A DNA stretch of 64,000 bases. It comes from CAWGHZ01 sp963822575 (GTDB lineage: Bacteria; Pseudomonadota; Alphaproteobacteria; MPNO01; DASWLB01). A program made the translations under genes and the position numbers. The notes under the pieces were generated by a model. It saw only the letters and a program-made list of their open reading frames with translations, was not told the DNA's origin and did not search any database. Where the stretch lies: contig CAWGHZ010000007.1 in NCBI GenBank assembly GCA_963822575.1, positions 372,001 through 436,000 of the forward strand, written 5' to 3'. Each line of letters begins with the position of its first letter. Position 1 is the first letter of the stretch. This document shows positions 48,861-57,565 of this stretch, piece by piece.

Positions 48861-49544
48861 ATGGGCAAGCCCCTGGAAAACCGCTGGTACGACGATGCCT
48901 GCGGTACCGCGCTGGCCCTCGAGCTGATCGGCGAGCGTTGGTCGCTCCTGGTCGTGCGCGAACTGATGTTCGGCGGCCGGCGCTTCTCCGATCTGCGATC
49001 GGGCCTGCCCGGCATCAGCGCGAATGTCCTCACCCAGAGGCTCGAAGGGCTCGAGCGCGTCGGCATCGTGCAGCGGCGAAAGCTGCCGCCGCCGGCGTCC
49101 GCGCAAATCTACGAGCTGACGACTTGGGGCTACGAGGCCGAGGTCATTTTGCAGGAGCTTGGCCGCTGGGCGACGCGCTCCCCGCTGCACGATCCGACGC
49201 TGCCCCTTTCGGCAGCGTCGATCATGATGTCATTCCGGACGATGTATTCGCCCGGGCGGGCGAAGGGCGAGGCCGCGACCATCGGCTTCCGGTTCGGCAA
49301 CGACGCCTTTGTGGTCGCTTTCGGGCCCGGAGGCGTTCACACCCGCCGCGAGGAGCCGGAAGGGTGTGCGCTCACGGTTTCGACGAACCCGATGGCGCTC
49401 GCCTCGGTCGTCTACGGCGGCCGTTCGATTTCGGATGCCGAGGCCGCCGGCGAGCTGACACTCGTTGGCGACCGGAGGCTGTTCGCGCGATTTGTCGGGT
49501 GGTTCCCCTTGCCCGAGAAGATCGCGCCAGGGGAAGGCCGGTAG
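48861..49544 (+). CDS. HxlR-family winged-helix transcriptional regulator
   Basis: 227 residues. Residues about 10-105 form the HxlR winged helix (LIGERWSLLVVRELMFGGRR, FSDLRSGLPGISANVLTQRL), followed by a C-terminal domain (about 120-225) resembling SCP2-like ligand domains found in longer HxlR proteins. There is a conserved Cys in YDDACG near residue 14, as in redox- or electrophile-sensing members. The leader lacks a ribosome site, so expression is probably weak. It likely controls the divergent VOC-DoxX-VOC operon. Confidence 0.9.
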   Translation: MGKPLENRWYDDACGTALALELIGERWSLLVVRELMFGGRRFSDLRSGLPGISANVLTQRLEGLERVGIVQRRKLPPPASAQIYELTTWGYEAEVILQELGRWATRSPLHDPTLPLSAASIMMSFRTMYSPGRAKGEAATIGFRFGNDAFVVAFGPGGVHTRREEPEGCALTVSTNPMALASVVYGGRSISDAEAAGELTLVGDRRLFARFVGWFPLPEKIAPGEGR

Positions 49545-49669
49545 AAATGCTATGACCACCGGCACCTCACGGGCGGCGGATGGGGGGCGGATCCCCTTGC
49601 TAACCTCGCCCCTTTCAGGGGAGGGACGCGCGGCAGCGGCATCGCGATTCCGGACCAAGGAAACCTGGT

Positions 49670-49850
49670 CTAGTCATCGGCGTACGCGTCGCGACGACGC
49701 CACCGGATGCCTAGCTCCTTGCGCCCCTTGGCGGCGCGATCCAGCCATTGATTAGCTCCCCCCAGAGGCCATCCACCCCAAGGGCATAGGTCGAATAGGT
49801 GTAGTAGACGACGCCGTCCCGGGAATCGGGACCGACGGACGTGTGATCTG
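49670..49850 (-). pseudogene. C-terminal remnant of a DUF899-family protein, frameshifted
   Basis: Read in two frames, this minus-strand stretch gives DHTSVGPDSRDGVVYYTYST then YALGVDGLW, and after the run of six G near 49758, QWLDRAAKGRKELGIRWRRR to a TAG at 49670. Both match the end of thioredoxin-like DUF899 proteins. The upstream part is missing because the Sel1 gene begins at 49854 on the other strand. The gap 49545-49669 holds only small hairpins (CCCCTTTCAGGGG near 49608). Confidence 0.65.
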
Positions 49851-49853
49851 GCC

Positions 49854-50420
49854 GTGTTGCGGGCCGGCACTGGGCTGGCGCGGGAAGCGGTTGCGCATTA
49901 CGTTCGGCGCGTGATCAGGCTCATCCCGTCGCTCGCGCTCTGCGCGCTTCTCGCCGCCGTCCCCGGCGCGGCCCCGGCGCAGTCCTGGTCGCCGACCGGG
50001 ACCGAGGGTTTCCGCATCGCGCTGTCGGAATACAATGCGGGACATTTCGGCGTCGCCGAGCGGCTATGGCGCGCGCTCGCCCAGAAAGGCGACCCGGCCT
50101 CCGAATCGGCGCTCGGCTTCATGCTGTACAAGGGCATCGGCGTCGCGCAGTCGACCCACGAGGCGGCGTACTGGTTCGCCAGGGCCGCCAACCAGGGCCA
50201 AGTCGAGGCGCAGTTCTTCCTCGGCAACATGTATGCGGTGGGCGACGGCGTTCCGCGCAGCAACATCGACGCGCATATGTGGTGCGAGCTCGCCCTCGAC
50301 GGCGGGCTCAGCGAAGCGCTGCAGTGCCGCAGCGAGGTCGAGCACCGCATGACCGGCGCCGAGATCGACGAATCGTACCGGCGCGTCGCCGCCTGGCAGG
50401 ACCGGCCGGAGCACCGATAG
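49854..50420 (+). CDS. Sel1-repeat (SLR/TPR-like) exported protein
   Basis: A signal-peptide-like segment (SLALCALLAAVPGAAPAQSW) is followed by two to three Sel1 repeats, e.g. KGDPASESALGFMLYKGIGV and GQVEAQFFLGNMYAVGDGVP. The start is either GTG 49854 or GTG 49911; the latter puts the signal peptide at the N-terminus and is more natural. Sel1 proteins are scaffolds for protein contacts, here likely periplasmic. The partner is unknown. Confidence 0.8.
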   Translation: MLRAGTGLAREAVAHYVRRVIRLIPSLALCALLAAVPGAAPAQSWSPTGTEGFRIALSEYNAGHFGVAERLWRALAQKGDPASESALGFMLYKGIGVAQSTHEAAYWFARAANQGQVEAQFFLGNMYAVGDGVPRSNIDAHMWCELALDGGLSEALQCRSEVEHRMTGAEIDESYRRVAAWQDRPEHR

Positions 50421-50447
50421 GTTCCGCCCCTCATAGGCCTGCGGCCT

Positions 50448-50477
50448 GCCCGTTGGTCGGGCGACTGCCTCTTTTTT
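50448..50477 (+). terminator. Probable intrinsic terminator after the Sel1 gene
   Basis: GCCCG (50448-50452) and CGGGC (50458-50462) form a short stem, extended by weaker outer pairs, and a run of six T follows at 50472-50477. The stem is short for a strong terminator. The remaining gap up to 50664 shows no gene. Confidence 0.5.
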
Positions 50478-50664
50478 GTCACGATTGACTCTTGCGTCCG
50501 GTCTGGTGCCGGGTCAATAATTCGCAACAAGAACACAATACGCGTTCGACGGGGGACAGGTACGAACGGCTTCTCCGTCGCATGCGGATCCGCAGGCGGG
50601 AGGAGCGTGTGGTTGGCGGTTTCGCGCCCCTCCCTTCGCACAGCCACATAGGGCGGAGGGCGCA

Positions 50665-51420
50665 ATGTCCCTGACAGAACGAGAACTATTCGCCGACTGC
50701 GAAGGGCTCGACCTCGGCGTCGTGCCGGCAGACGACGGAATGAACGTGCCGCTCGACATCGGCGGCGACACTGCGCTGGTCGGGCCGACCGAGGCCGAGG
50801 ACGGCCTCCTGGCGACCGTCGCGCGCAGCCCCACCTCGCGGCGCGACTTCATCAAGGGTGTGATCGCCTCGGGTGCCGCCGTGTCGGCGACCGGCTACCT
50901 GTTCCGCGGCCCCGGCGGCGGGGCGGCGCAGGCCGCCACCATGCCCGGCGCGGTCGAGCGGCTGGTCACGCTGAACGTCAACGGCCAGATGCGCCGCGTC
51001 GATGTGCTGCCGCAGGAAACATTGGCGATGACGCTCCGCTACAAGCTGGGGCTCACCGGCACGAAGCTCGGCTGCGACCGCGGCGAATGCGGCGCCTGCA
51101 CGGTCATGATCGACGACGTCGCGCACTATTCCTGCACCACGCTGACCCACACGGTGGGCGGCCGCAAGGTCACCACGATCGAAGGCATCGAAGGGCCGAA
51201 CGGCGAGCTGCACCCCGTGCAGAAGGCATTCGTCGAGGAGCTGGGGCCGCAATGCGGCTTCTGCACACCGGGCCAGGTGGTCTCGGCGGTGGCGCTCCTG
51301 AAGGCGAACCCGCACCCGACCGTCGAGGAGGTGCGCCGCGGCATGTCGGGCAATCTGTGCCGGTGCGGCGCCTACAACCAATACCTGCGCGGCGTGATGC
51401 GCGCTGCGAAGGAGGCGTGA
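50665..51420 (+). CDS. Xanthine dehydrogenase-family 2Fe-2S small subunit with Tat signal
   Basis: 251 residues. A long N-terminal extension (about 57 residues) precedes a twin-arginine signal SRRDFIKGVIASGAAVSATG. The C-terminal CoxS fold has all cluster ligands: CDRGECGACTV, CGFC and CRCG. The Tat signal implies export of the folded subunit, probably carrying the other subunits with it. First gene of the hydroxylase operon. Confidence 0.93.
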   Translation: MSLTERELFADCEGLDLGVVPADDGMNVPLDIGGDTALVGPTEAEDGLLATVARSPTSRRDFIKGVIASGAAVSATGYLFRGPGGGAAQAATMPGAVERLVTLNVNGQMRRVDVLPQETLAMTLRYKLGLTGTKLGCDRGECGACTVMIDDVAHYSCTTLTHTVGGRKVTTIEGIEGPNGELHPVQKAFVEELGPQCGFCTPGQVVSAVALLKANPHPTVEEVRRGMSGNLCRCGAYNQYLRGVMRAAKEA

Positions 51421-51421
51421 C

Positions 51422-53824
51422 ATGGCCTATAACCTGATCGGCAAGAACTTCCTTCCGCCCGACGTCGTCGCCAAGGTCACCGGCCGCGCGAAATACGCCG
51501 AGGATTTCCGCGCCGAGGGCATGCTGTTCTGCAAACTGTTGCTGAGCCCGATGCCGCACGCGCGCGTGCGCCACATCGACACCTCGAAGGCGATGAAGAT
51601 GAAGGGCGTGGTCGCGGTGCTGACGGCCGACGACGTGCCGCAGTTCCCGCCGCCGCAGGACCCGATCCTGACCAACGAACCGAAATATGTCGGCGACCCG
51701 ATCCTCGCCGTCGCGGCGGTGGACGAGCTGACGGCGGCGAACGCGATCGAGGCGATTGAAATCGACCTCGAGCCTCTGCCCTTCACGGTCGACCCGCTCG
51801 ACAGCCTGTATCCGGGCGGACCGAACGCGCGCTCGGACGGCAACGTCGCCAACGTGCGCCTCAAGCTCCAGACTGTGAAGTGGGACGCGGGCGCGTTTGC
51901 CAAGGCTGGCGACGACCATCTGCCGATGGGCAAGCCCGCCGAGCAGTGGAGCTACGGCGACCTCGACCAGGGATTCAAGGACGCGAAGGTCATCATCGAG
52001 AAGAGCTTCGTGACCGCTGGCTACTCCCATCACTCGATGGAGCCGCGCTCGGCCATGTCGTACTGGCAGAACGGCAAGTGCTACGTGTTCGGCTCGTCGC
52101 AAAGCCAGATGTTCATGGTGCCGGGTCTCGCCCGCTATATCGGCATCAAGCCGCAAGACGTCGTCTACGTCGCCGAGTTCTGCGGCGGCGGGTTCGGCTC
52201 CAAGGGTACGCCCTATCCGATCATGGCGGTGCCGGCGCACCTTTCGAAGAAGACCGGCCGGCCGGTGATGATGCGCTTCACCCGCGACGAGGAGTACGCC
52301 ATCGGCTCGGCGCGTCCGGGCTTCCAGGGCTACGCCAAGCTCGGCTTCCGGGCCGACGGGCGGATGACGGCGGCCGACATCTACATCGTGCACGAGAACG
52401 GGCCGCACATCGGGTTCTGGGACTTCCGCAACGCGGGCGAGACGGTCTCGATCGTCTACCAGCCTTTGTCGATGCGCTGGCGCGGCATCTCCGTGCTCAC
52501 CAACACGCCGCCGCGCGGCCCTCAGCGCGGTCCCGGCGAGAACCAGACGGCGGCGGCGATCGAGCCGCTGCTCGACGAAGCCGCGCGCAAGCTCGGCATC
52601 GACCGGGTCGAGATCCGCAAGGTCAACGCGCCCGGCATGGACGGCAAGGTCGGCCCGAAGCACGAGCCGGTCACCTCGTCCTACCTGCGCGACGCGCTGG
52701 AGAAGGGCGCCAAGGCGTTCAACTGGGCCGAGAAGGTCAAGATGAGCGGCAAGGGCAACGGCTCGAAGGTGCGTGGCGTGGGCGTCGGCCAGGCGTTCCA
52801 CACCGCGGGCTTCGCCGGGTTCGACGGGCTCGTCCGCATCACGCCGGACGGGAAGCTCCACATCCACACCGGCGTCGGAAATCTTGGCACCTACTCCTAC
52901 GGCTCGACGTCGCGCGTCGCGGCCGAGGTGCTTGGGTACGACTGGAAGAACTGCATCATCGAGCGGGGCGACACGCGCAAGCACCTGCCCTGGAACATCG
53001 GCCAGTTCGGCTCCAACACCAACTTCACCATGACGCGCACCAACTTCGCGGCTGCGACGGACGCGAAGAACAAGCTGTTGGAGATCGCGGCCAAGGACAT
53101 GGGCGGCCAGCCCGCCGACTACGAGCTCAAGAACGAGCACGTCGTCTCCAAGTCCGACCCGTCGAAGTCGATGTCGTTCGCGAAGGCCGCCGAGCGCGCC
53201 ATGGCGCTCCACGGCAAGTATGACGGCACCGAGCCGCCCGCGAACATCAACCCGCTGACCAAGGGGGCCGTCGCCGGCGTCAAGGGCACCGGGCTGATCG
53301 GCGTCGCGAAGGATACCATGCCGCTCGAGGGCGTGGTCCCGGCCTTCGCCGTCGGGTTCGTCGAGATCGAGCTCGACACCGAGACCGGGCGCTACACCGT
53401 CCTCGACTATCACGGCGTCGCCGACTGCGGCACCGTGATCCATCCGCAGGGGCTGGAAAGCCAGATCCGCGGCGGGGCGGTGTGGGGCTTCGGCATGGCC
53501 ACGACCGAGCGCCACGTCTACGACCCCAAGCTCGGCCTTCCGGCCAACAAGGGGTTCTACCAGCAGAAGCCGATGACCTACCTCGACGTCCCGCTCGATA
53601 TGTCGGGCGAAGGGGTGGACCGGCCCGACCCGCACAACCCGGTCGGCGCCAAGGGCATCGGCGAGCCGCTGATGGGATGCGCGGCGGCGGCGCTGCTCAA
53701 TGCCATCTCTGACGCGCTGGGCGGCAAGTACTTCTACCGGACGCCCATCGTGCCCGACATGATCATCAACGCGTTGGCGGATCGGCCGCAGCAGCACAAG
53801 CCGCTGCAGGTCAATACGCAGTAG
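51422..53824 (+). CDS. Xanthine dehydrogenase-family molybdopterin-binding large subunit (CoxL-like)
   Basis: 800 residues beginning MAYNLIGKNFLPPDVVAKVT, with GRAKYAEDFRAEGMLFCKLL, the cofactor motif CGGGFGSKGTPYP, and the catalytic C-terminal region NPVGAKGIGEPLMGCAAAAL with the active-site Glu. The length and motifs are normal for CoxL. It starts one base after the small-subunit stop and lacks its own signal, so it is exported with the small subunit. Substrate is unknown (4-hydroxybenzoyl-CoA or aldehyde type possible). Confidence 0.93.
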   Translation: MAYNLIGKNFLPPDVVAKVTGRAKYAEDFRAEGMLFCKLLLSPMPHARVRHIDTSKAMKMKGVVAVLTADDVPQFPPPQDPILTNEPKYVGDPILAVAAVDELTAANAIEAIEIDLEPLPFTVDPLDSLYPGGPNARSDGNVANVRLKLQTVKWDAGAFAKAGDDHLPMGKPAEQWSYGDLDQGFKDAKVIIEKSFVTAGYSHHSMEPRSAMSYWQNGKCYVFGSSQSQMFMVPGLARYIGIKPQDVVYVAEFCGGGFGSKGTPYPIMAVPAHLSKKTGRPVMMRFTRDEEYAIGSARPGFQGYAKLGFRADGRMTAADIYIVHENGPHIGFWDFRNAGETVSIVYQPLSMRWRGISVLTNTPPRGPQRGPGENQTAAAIEPLLDEAARKLGIDRVEIRKVNAPGMDGKVGPKHEPVTSSYLRDALEKGAKAFNWAEKVKMSGKGNGSKVRGVGVGQAFHTAGFAGFDGLVRITPDGKLHIHTGVGNLGTYSYGSTSRVAAEVLGYDWKNCIIERGDTRKHLPWNIGQFGSNTNFTMTRTNFAAATDAKNKLLEIAAKDMGGQPADYELKNEHVVSKSDPSKSMSFAKAAERAMALHGKYDGTEPPANINPLTKGAVAGVKGTGLIGVAKDTMPLEGVVPAFAVGFVEIELDTETGRYTVLDYHGVADCGTVIHPQGLESQIRGGAVWGFGMATTERHVYDPKLGLPANKGFYQQKPMTYLDVPLDMSGEGVDRPDPHNPVGAKGIGEPLMGCAAAALLNAISDALGGKYFYRTPIVPDMIINALADRPQQHKPLQVNTQ

Positions 53825-53836
53825 GGGAGCGGGACC

Positions 53837-54832
53837 ATGATGATCCACGATACGATGTCAGCATTCGAGCTGTACCGGCCGACCCGGATCGAGGACGCGC
53901 TCGCCCTGCTGGATAAGCACGGCAAGGATGCCTGGAAGCTGGCGGGCGGCAACGACTCGCTCGACTGGTTCAAGGACCGCATCAAGCGGCCCAAGGCGGT
54001 GATCGATCTCTCGGGCCTTCCCGGGATGAAGGGCGTGAAGGAAACGCCCGACGGGATTGAGATCGGCGCGCTTACCACCCTCACGGAGATCGAGAACGAT
54101 CCGATCGTGAAGGCGAAGTACCGCCTTCTGGCCGAGGCCGCCTCCAAGGTGGCGAGCCCGCAGATCCGCAACACCGGCACGATCGGCGGCAACGTCTCGC
54201 AGGACGCGCGCTGCTGGTATTACCGGTCGGGCCTGCCGTGCTATCGCGCAGGCGGCAACACGTGCTTCTCGGACACGCCCGTCGGCATGAACCGCGAGCA
54301 CGCCCTGTTCGGCGCCAACCGCTGCGTGGCGGTATCGCAGTCCGACTGCGCCCCGGCCATGGTGGCGCTCGAGGCCGAGATGGTGATCCAGAGCCCGAAG
54401 GGCACGCGCACGGTGAAGGCCGAGGATTACTTCATCGGGCCGTCGACCGACATCACGCGGCTCACCATCCTCGAGCCGACCGATATCCTCACCCACATCC
54501 GCCTTCCCAAGAAGTGGGCGAACGCGAAGTTCTACTTCGAGAAGGTGACGGATCGGCAGAGTTGGGACTTCCCGCTGGTCAACGTTGCCGCGGCGTTGAG
54601 AGAGGAGAACGGCACCATCGCCGACGCGCGCGTGGTGTGCGGCGGGGTCGAGGCCGTGCCGCGCCATCTCGGCGTGGTGGCCGAGGTGGTCAAGGGCAAG
54701 AAGCAGGACGAGGAGATCGCGAAGCTCGCGAGCGCGACCGTCGCGCGCGGCGCCCGGCCGCTCAACTACAACGGCTTCAAGATTCCGCTGATGCAGAATC
54801 TGGTGAAGCGGGCGATCCGCGACGCGGCCTGA
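53837..54832 (+). CDS. FAD-binding medium subunit of a xanthine dehydrogenase-family enzyme with an extra cysteine cluster
   Basis: 331 residues of the CoxM/HcrB fold: KLAGGNDSLDWFKD (FAD pyrophosphate loop), TGTIGGNVSQDARCWYYRSG. Cys126, 135, 143, 163 and 171 lie in an insertion just after the FAD motif. Such an insertion binds an extra 4Fe-4S cluster in 4-hydroxybenzoyl-CoA reductase beta and in E. coli PaoB, so an additional cluster is likely here. It is the third subunit gene of the operon. Confidence 0.92.
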   Translation: MMIHDTMSAFELYRPTRIEDALALLDKHGKDAWKLAGGNDSLDWFKDRIKRPKAVIDLSGLPGMKGVKETPDGIEIGALTTLTEIENDPIVKAKYRLLAEAASKVASPQIRNTGTIGGNVSQDARCWYYRSGLPCYRAGGNTCFSDTPVGMNREHALFGANRCVAVSQSDCAPAMVALEAEMVIQSPKGTRTVKAEDYFIGPSTDITRLTILEPTDILTHIRLPKKWANAKFYFEKVTDRQSWDFPLVNVAAALREENGTIADARVVCGGVEAVPRHLGVVAEVVKGKKQDEEIAKLASATVARGARPLNYNGFKIPLMQNLVKRAIRDAA

Positions 54833-54843
54833 GCCGGGGCGAC

Positions 54844-55032
54844 ATGGAGCTGTTCCGCGTAACCCATAACGCCTGGGGCCAGTCGCTCCTGGTCGGCATG
54901 GTATGGGACGTTCTGTGGGTGTTCGTCGGCGCGGCCGCGGCCTTCATCGTGCTGCACGCGCTCTACAAGGCGATCTGGCCCCGCCGCCCGGCGGGGCCGG
55001 GCGAGCCCCGAAGCGAGGGCCGGGCGCGATGA
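54844..55032 (+). CDS. Single-TM small membrane protein in the hydroxylase operon
   Basis: 62 residues with one hydrophobic helix (DVLWVFVGAAAAFIVLHALY) and a basic, Pro/Arg-rich C-terminus. It begins 11 bases after the FAD subunit and overlaps the next gene by four bases (ATGA). Its place between the hydroxylase and a cytochrome b suggests a subunit that anchors the complex. Confidence 0.7.
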   Translation: MELFRVTHNAWGQSLLVGMVWDVLWVFVGAAAAFIVLHALYKAIWPRRPAGPGEPRSEGRAR

Positions 55033-55706
55033 GCGAGCCGCGCGTCGTCCGCCACAAGCTCGCCGACCGGCTGTACCACTGGGTCATGGCCGTCTCGGTG
55101 CTCACGCTCATCTTCACCGCCTTCCCGCCCAAGTTCGGGCTCGATTTCGACTGGCTGACGATCCACTGGACCGCCGGTATCGTGCTTACGCTCCTCGTCG
55201 TCGCTCATATCGTGCGCGCGACCATCTGGCAGGATTTCTGGGCGATGATGATCGTGCCGCGGGATATCGCCGACGGCTGGCGCTCGCTCCGCGCGGCGCT
55301 CAGCCGCAAGGCGCCCGACCCGCCCAAGCCGGGTAAGTACCGCCTCGCGCAGAAGACCTACCACCTCGCCATCGCGGTCGTCGTGCTGACGGCGATCGTC
55401 ACGGGGCTCCTGATGCTGTCCAAGATCGACACGCCGTGGTGGCAGAGGAACCCCTACTGGCTCGACGACCATAGCTGGGGCGTGATCTACGTGCTGCACG
55501 GGCTCGCGGCCATGTCGGTGGTGGCGGCGATCATGGTGCACATCTACTTCGCGCTCCGGCCGGAGGAGTTCTGGTACACCAAGTCCATGGTATGGGGTTG
55601 GGTTGCGCGGCGCGCCTATCTCGCCCACCACGATCCCCAGCGCTGGAACGCCGAAGCCGCCGAGGCGGAGAAGCCGCCCGCGGCCAATCGTTCGGTCGCC
55701 GGCTGA
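55029..55706 (+). CDS. Cytochrome b561/formate-dehydrogenase-gamma-like membrane subunit
   Basis: 225 residues with four helices. Candidate heme ligands: His in RLYHWVMAVS, HWTAGIVLTLL, LVVAHIVRA, and HGLAAMSVVAAIMVHIYFAL. The fold fits prokaryotic b561 subunits that pass electrons between a periplasmic enzyme and the quinone pool. In this operon it probably connects the Tat-exported molybdenum hydroxylase to the quinone pool. Confidence 0.88.
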   Translation: MSEPRVVRHKLADRLYHWVMAVSVLTLIFTAFPPKFGLDFDWLTIHWTAGIVLTLLVVAHIVRATIWQDFWAMMIVPRDIADGWRSLRAALSRKAPDPPKPGKYRLAQKTYHLAIAVVVLTAIVTGLLMLSKIDTPWWQRNPYWLDDHSWGVIYVLHGLAAMSVVAAIMVHIYFALRPEEFWYTKSMVWGWVARRAYLAHHDPQRWNAEAAEAEKPPAANRSVAG

Positions 55707-55712
55707 GCCCTC

Positions 55713-56120
55713 ATGGCGGACGGCCCCACGCTCGCCGAGCGCATCGCCACCATCGAGGAGGCGTACGAGTACCTCCTGGCCTACGCCGCCCAGGGCCGGA
55801 GCGGTACCGAGGACGACGGGCCGGACGAGAAGCTGCGCACCTATCTCGACAAGATGGAGACGGCGCTCGCCGGCCTCGCCGCCTGCGCGACCGAGACCGC
55901 GTCCGAGGTCACGGCCCGCCAGGCGGATGCCTACCGGCCATTCCTCGCCGTCCTTGCCGCGGACGCCGAGAAGGCGCTCGCCGGCATCGCGGTGGTCAAG
56001 GCGCAGCGCGCCATCGGCTCGCAGCTCGTCGACAATCTCAATGCCTCGATCCATCTGCGCGCGATGCTCACCGACCTGTTCCTGATCGACGAGGCGCTGA
56101 AGCGCCCCGCCGCGGGCTAG
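55713..56120 (+). CDS. Helical protein of unknown function in the hydroxylase operon
   Basis: 135 residues, nearly all helical by composition (TLAERIATIEEAYEYLLAYA, LAADAEKALAGIAVVKAQRA). Two Cys are absent from any ligand-like pattern. It lies six bases after the cytochrome gene and three before the next. It could be a chaperone for cofactor insertion or for Tat proofreading, as helical bundle proteins in such operons often are, but no such domain is recognised. Confidence 0.65.
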   Translation: MADGPTLAERIATIEEAYEYLLAYAAQGRSGTEDDGPDEKLRTYLDKMETALAGLAACATETASEVTARQADAYRPFLAVLAADAEKALAGIAVVKAQRAIGSQLVDNLNASIHLRAMLTDLFLIDEALKRPAAG

Positions 56121-56123
56121 ACG

Positions 56124-57053
56124 ATGGCGCCCGCCGCGGTCGGCTTCATCGGGCTCGGCGCGCTCGGCGCCCGGCTCGCCACGCGGCTTGCCGACGCCGG
56201 GTTCGCGCTCGAGATCTTCGACCTGTCCTCCGGCGCGACGATCCATTTCGCGCGCGAGCGCGGCTGCAACATTGCCGCCACCCCGCAAATGATGGGCGAG
56301 AATTGCGAGGTGGTCGTCACGCGCCTGCCGGGCGCCGCCGCGGTGCGCGAGGCGATCTTCGGCGCCGAGGGCGTCGCCGCCGGGATGGCCAAGGGTGGCA
56401 TCGTCATCGAGATGAGCGCAATCGATCCGCCGGCGACCGTCGCCATCGCGCGCCAGCTCCGCCGCCAGGGGATCGGGTTCGTCGACGCGGCGCCGCTCGG
56501 CGACGCGCAGCGCGCCGCGGACGGCACGCTCGGCCTCATGGTGGGCGGCGAGGACGAGGCCGTCTCCCTGGTCATGCCGCTGTTGCAGGCGATGGTGGGC
56601 GACGGCGCGATCTTCCATGCCGGCCCGCCGGGCGCCGGCGTCGCGGTGCGCGCGCTCGACTCGCTGATCGCTGCCGGAAACCTGCTGATCGCGGCGGAGG
56701 CGCTGATTCTCGGCAAGCGGATCGGGCTCGATCCCGACACGGTGCTCGACATTGTCAACGCGGCAACCGGGGCAAGCCGCGCGACGGCCGAGGACATTCC
56801 CGTGCAGGTGCTGACCCGTCGCTTCGTCACCGGCGTGACGCTCGACGCCCTCGTCGCCGACCTCGACGCGGCTGCCGCCACTGCGCGCACGGCCAAGATC
56901 GCGATGCCGTTCGCGGCGCTCTGCCGCGAGCTCTACGCCGCCGCCCGCAGCGCCGAGGGGGCGGAAGAGGACCGCACGGCCATCGTGCGCTGGCTCAAAT
57001 CCGCGACGGGCACGTCGCTTTCCGCCACCCCGACATTGCGCGACCCGTCATGA
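56124..57053 (+). CDS. 3-hydroxyisobutyrate dehydrogenase-family protein with altered catalytic lysine
   Basis: 309 residues: Rossmann start GFIGLGALGARLATRL, substrate loop VDAAPLGDAQRAADGTLGLM. At the position of the catalytic G-x-G-x3-K-x2-N motif the sequence is GAGVAVRALDS, so Lys is Arg176 and Asn is changed too. The intact relative at 27194 has GSGNIAKALNQ. Dehydrogenase activity is doubtful; it may use another chemistry or only bind a ligand. Confidence 0.85.
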   Translation: MAPAAVGFIGLGALGARLATRLADAGFALEIFDLSSGATIHFARERGCNIAATPQMMGENCEVVVTRLPGAAAVREAIFGAEGVAAGMAKGGIVIEMSAIDPPATVAIARQLRRQGIGFVDAAPLGDAQRAADGTLGLMVGGEDEAVSLVMPLLQAMVGDGAIFHAGPPGAGVAVRALDSLIAAGNLLIAAEALILGKRIGLDPDTVLDIVNAATGASRATAEDIPVQVLTRRFVTGVTLDALVADLDAAAATARTAKIAMPFAALCRELYAAARSAEGAEEDRTAIVRWLKSATGTSLSATPTLRDPS

Positions 57054-57538
57054 AACGCATCGCCCTGGCCGTCGCCCTGGCCGTTGCGGCCTGCGCCGGG
57101 TCGGGCGCCGCGCCGGGCGCCGGTGCGCGCGTGCCCGAGGGCCTGCCGGCGAGCCTCGGCGAGCCCGAGGACGCGATGACCATGCAGATCTACCGGCTGG
57201 GGGCCTCGAACCAGGACCCGTCGGCCCAGTTCGGGATCGGCGTGCTCTATGAAAAGGGCGTCGATTTCCCGCACGACATCGACGAGTCCATGCGCTGGTA
57301 CAAAAAGTCGGCCGCGCAGGGCTACGCGCCGGCCGCCTACAATTTGGGTCTGATCTACGCGCGCGGCGCGCTCGGCAAGCCCGATCCGGTCGCGGCGTAT
57401 GTCTGGCTGTCCCGCGCGGCCAAGGATTTGCCGGCCGAGGACCGGCCGCGCGCCCGGAAGGCGCTGGCGCTGGAGGAAAGCGTGATGACCGACGCCGAGC
57501 GCGCCCGGGCCCGCGCTCGCACAAGCGCGAACAACTGA
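57050..57538 (+). CDS. Sel1-repeat lipoprotein
   Basis: 162 residues. ATG 57050 overlaps the previous stop. The N-terminus (MKRIALAVALAVAACAGSG) is a lipoprotein signal with a lipobox VAAC. Two Sel1 repeats follow: DPSAQFGIGVLYEKGVDFP and GYAPAAYNLGLIYARGALG. It is membrane-anchored in the periplasm and probably the last gene of the hydroxylase operon. Confidence 0.8.
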   Translation: MKRIALAVALAVAACAGSGAAPGAGARVPEGLPASLGEPEDAMTMQIYRLGASNQDPSAQFGIGVLYEKGVDFPHDIDESMRWYKKSAAQGYAPAAYNLGLIYARGALGKPDPVAAYVWLSRAAKDLPAEDRPRARKALALEESVMTDAERARARARTSANN

Positions 57539-57565
57539 GCGGTTCATTGTCGGCGGGCGGCCTGC

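Noticed and set aside
50480..50530. A promoter before the exported hydroxylase operon (TTGACT near 50485)
   Set aside because: The nearest -10-like AATAAT is about 25 bases away, too far for a standard promoter.
51170..53848. An 892-codon open frame on the minus strand
   Set aside because: It is antisense to the CoxL-like gene, with shadow composition and no motifs.
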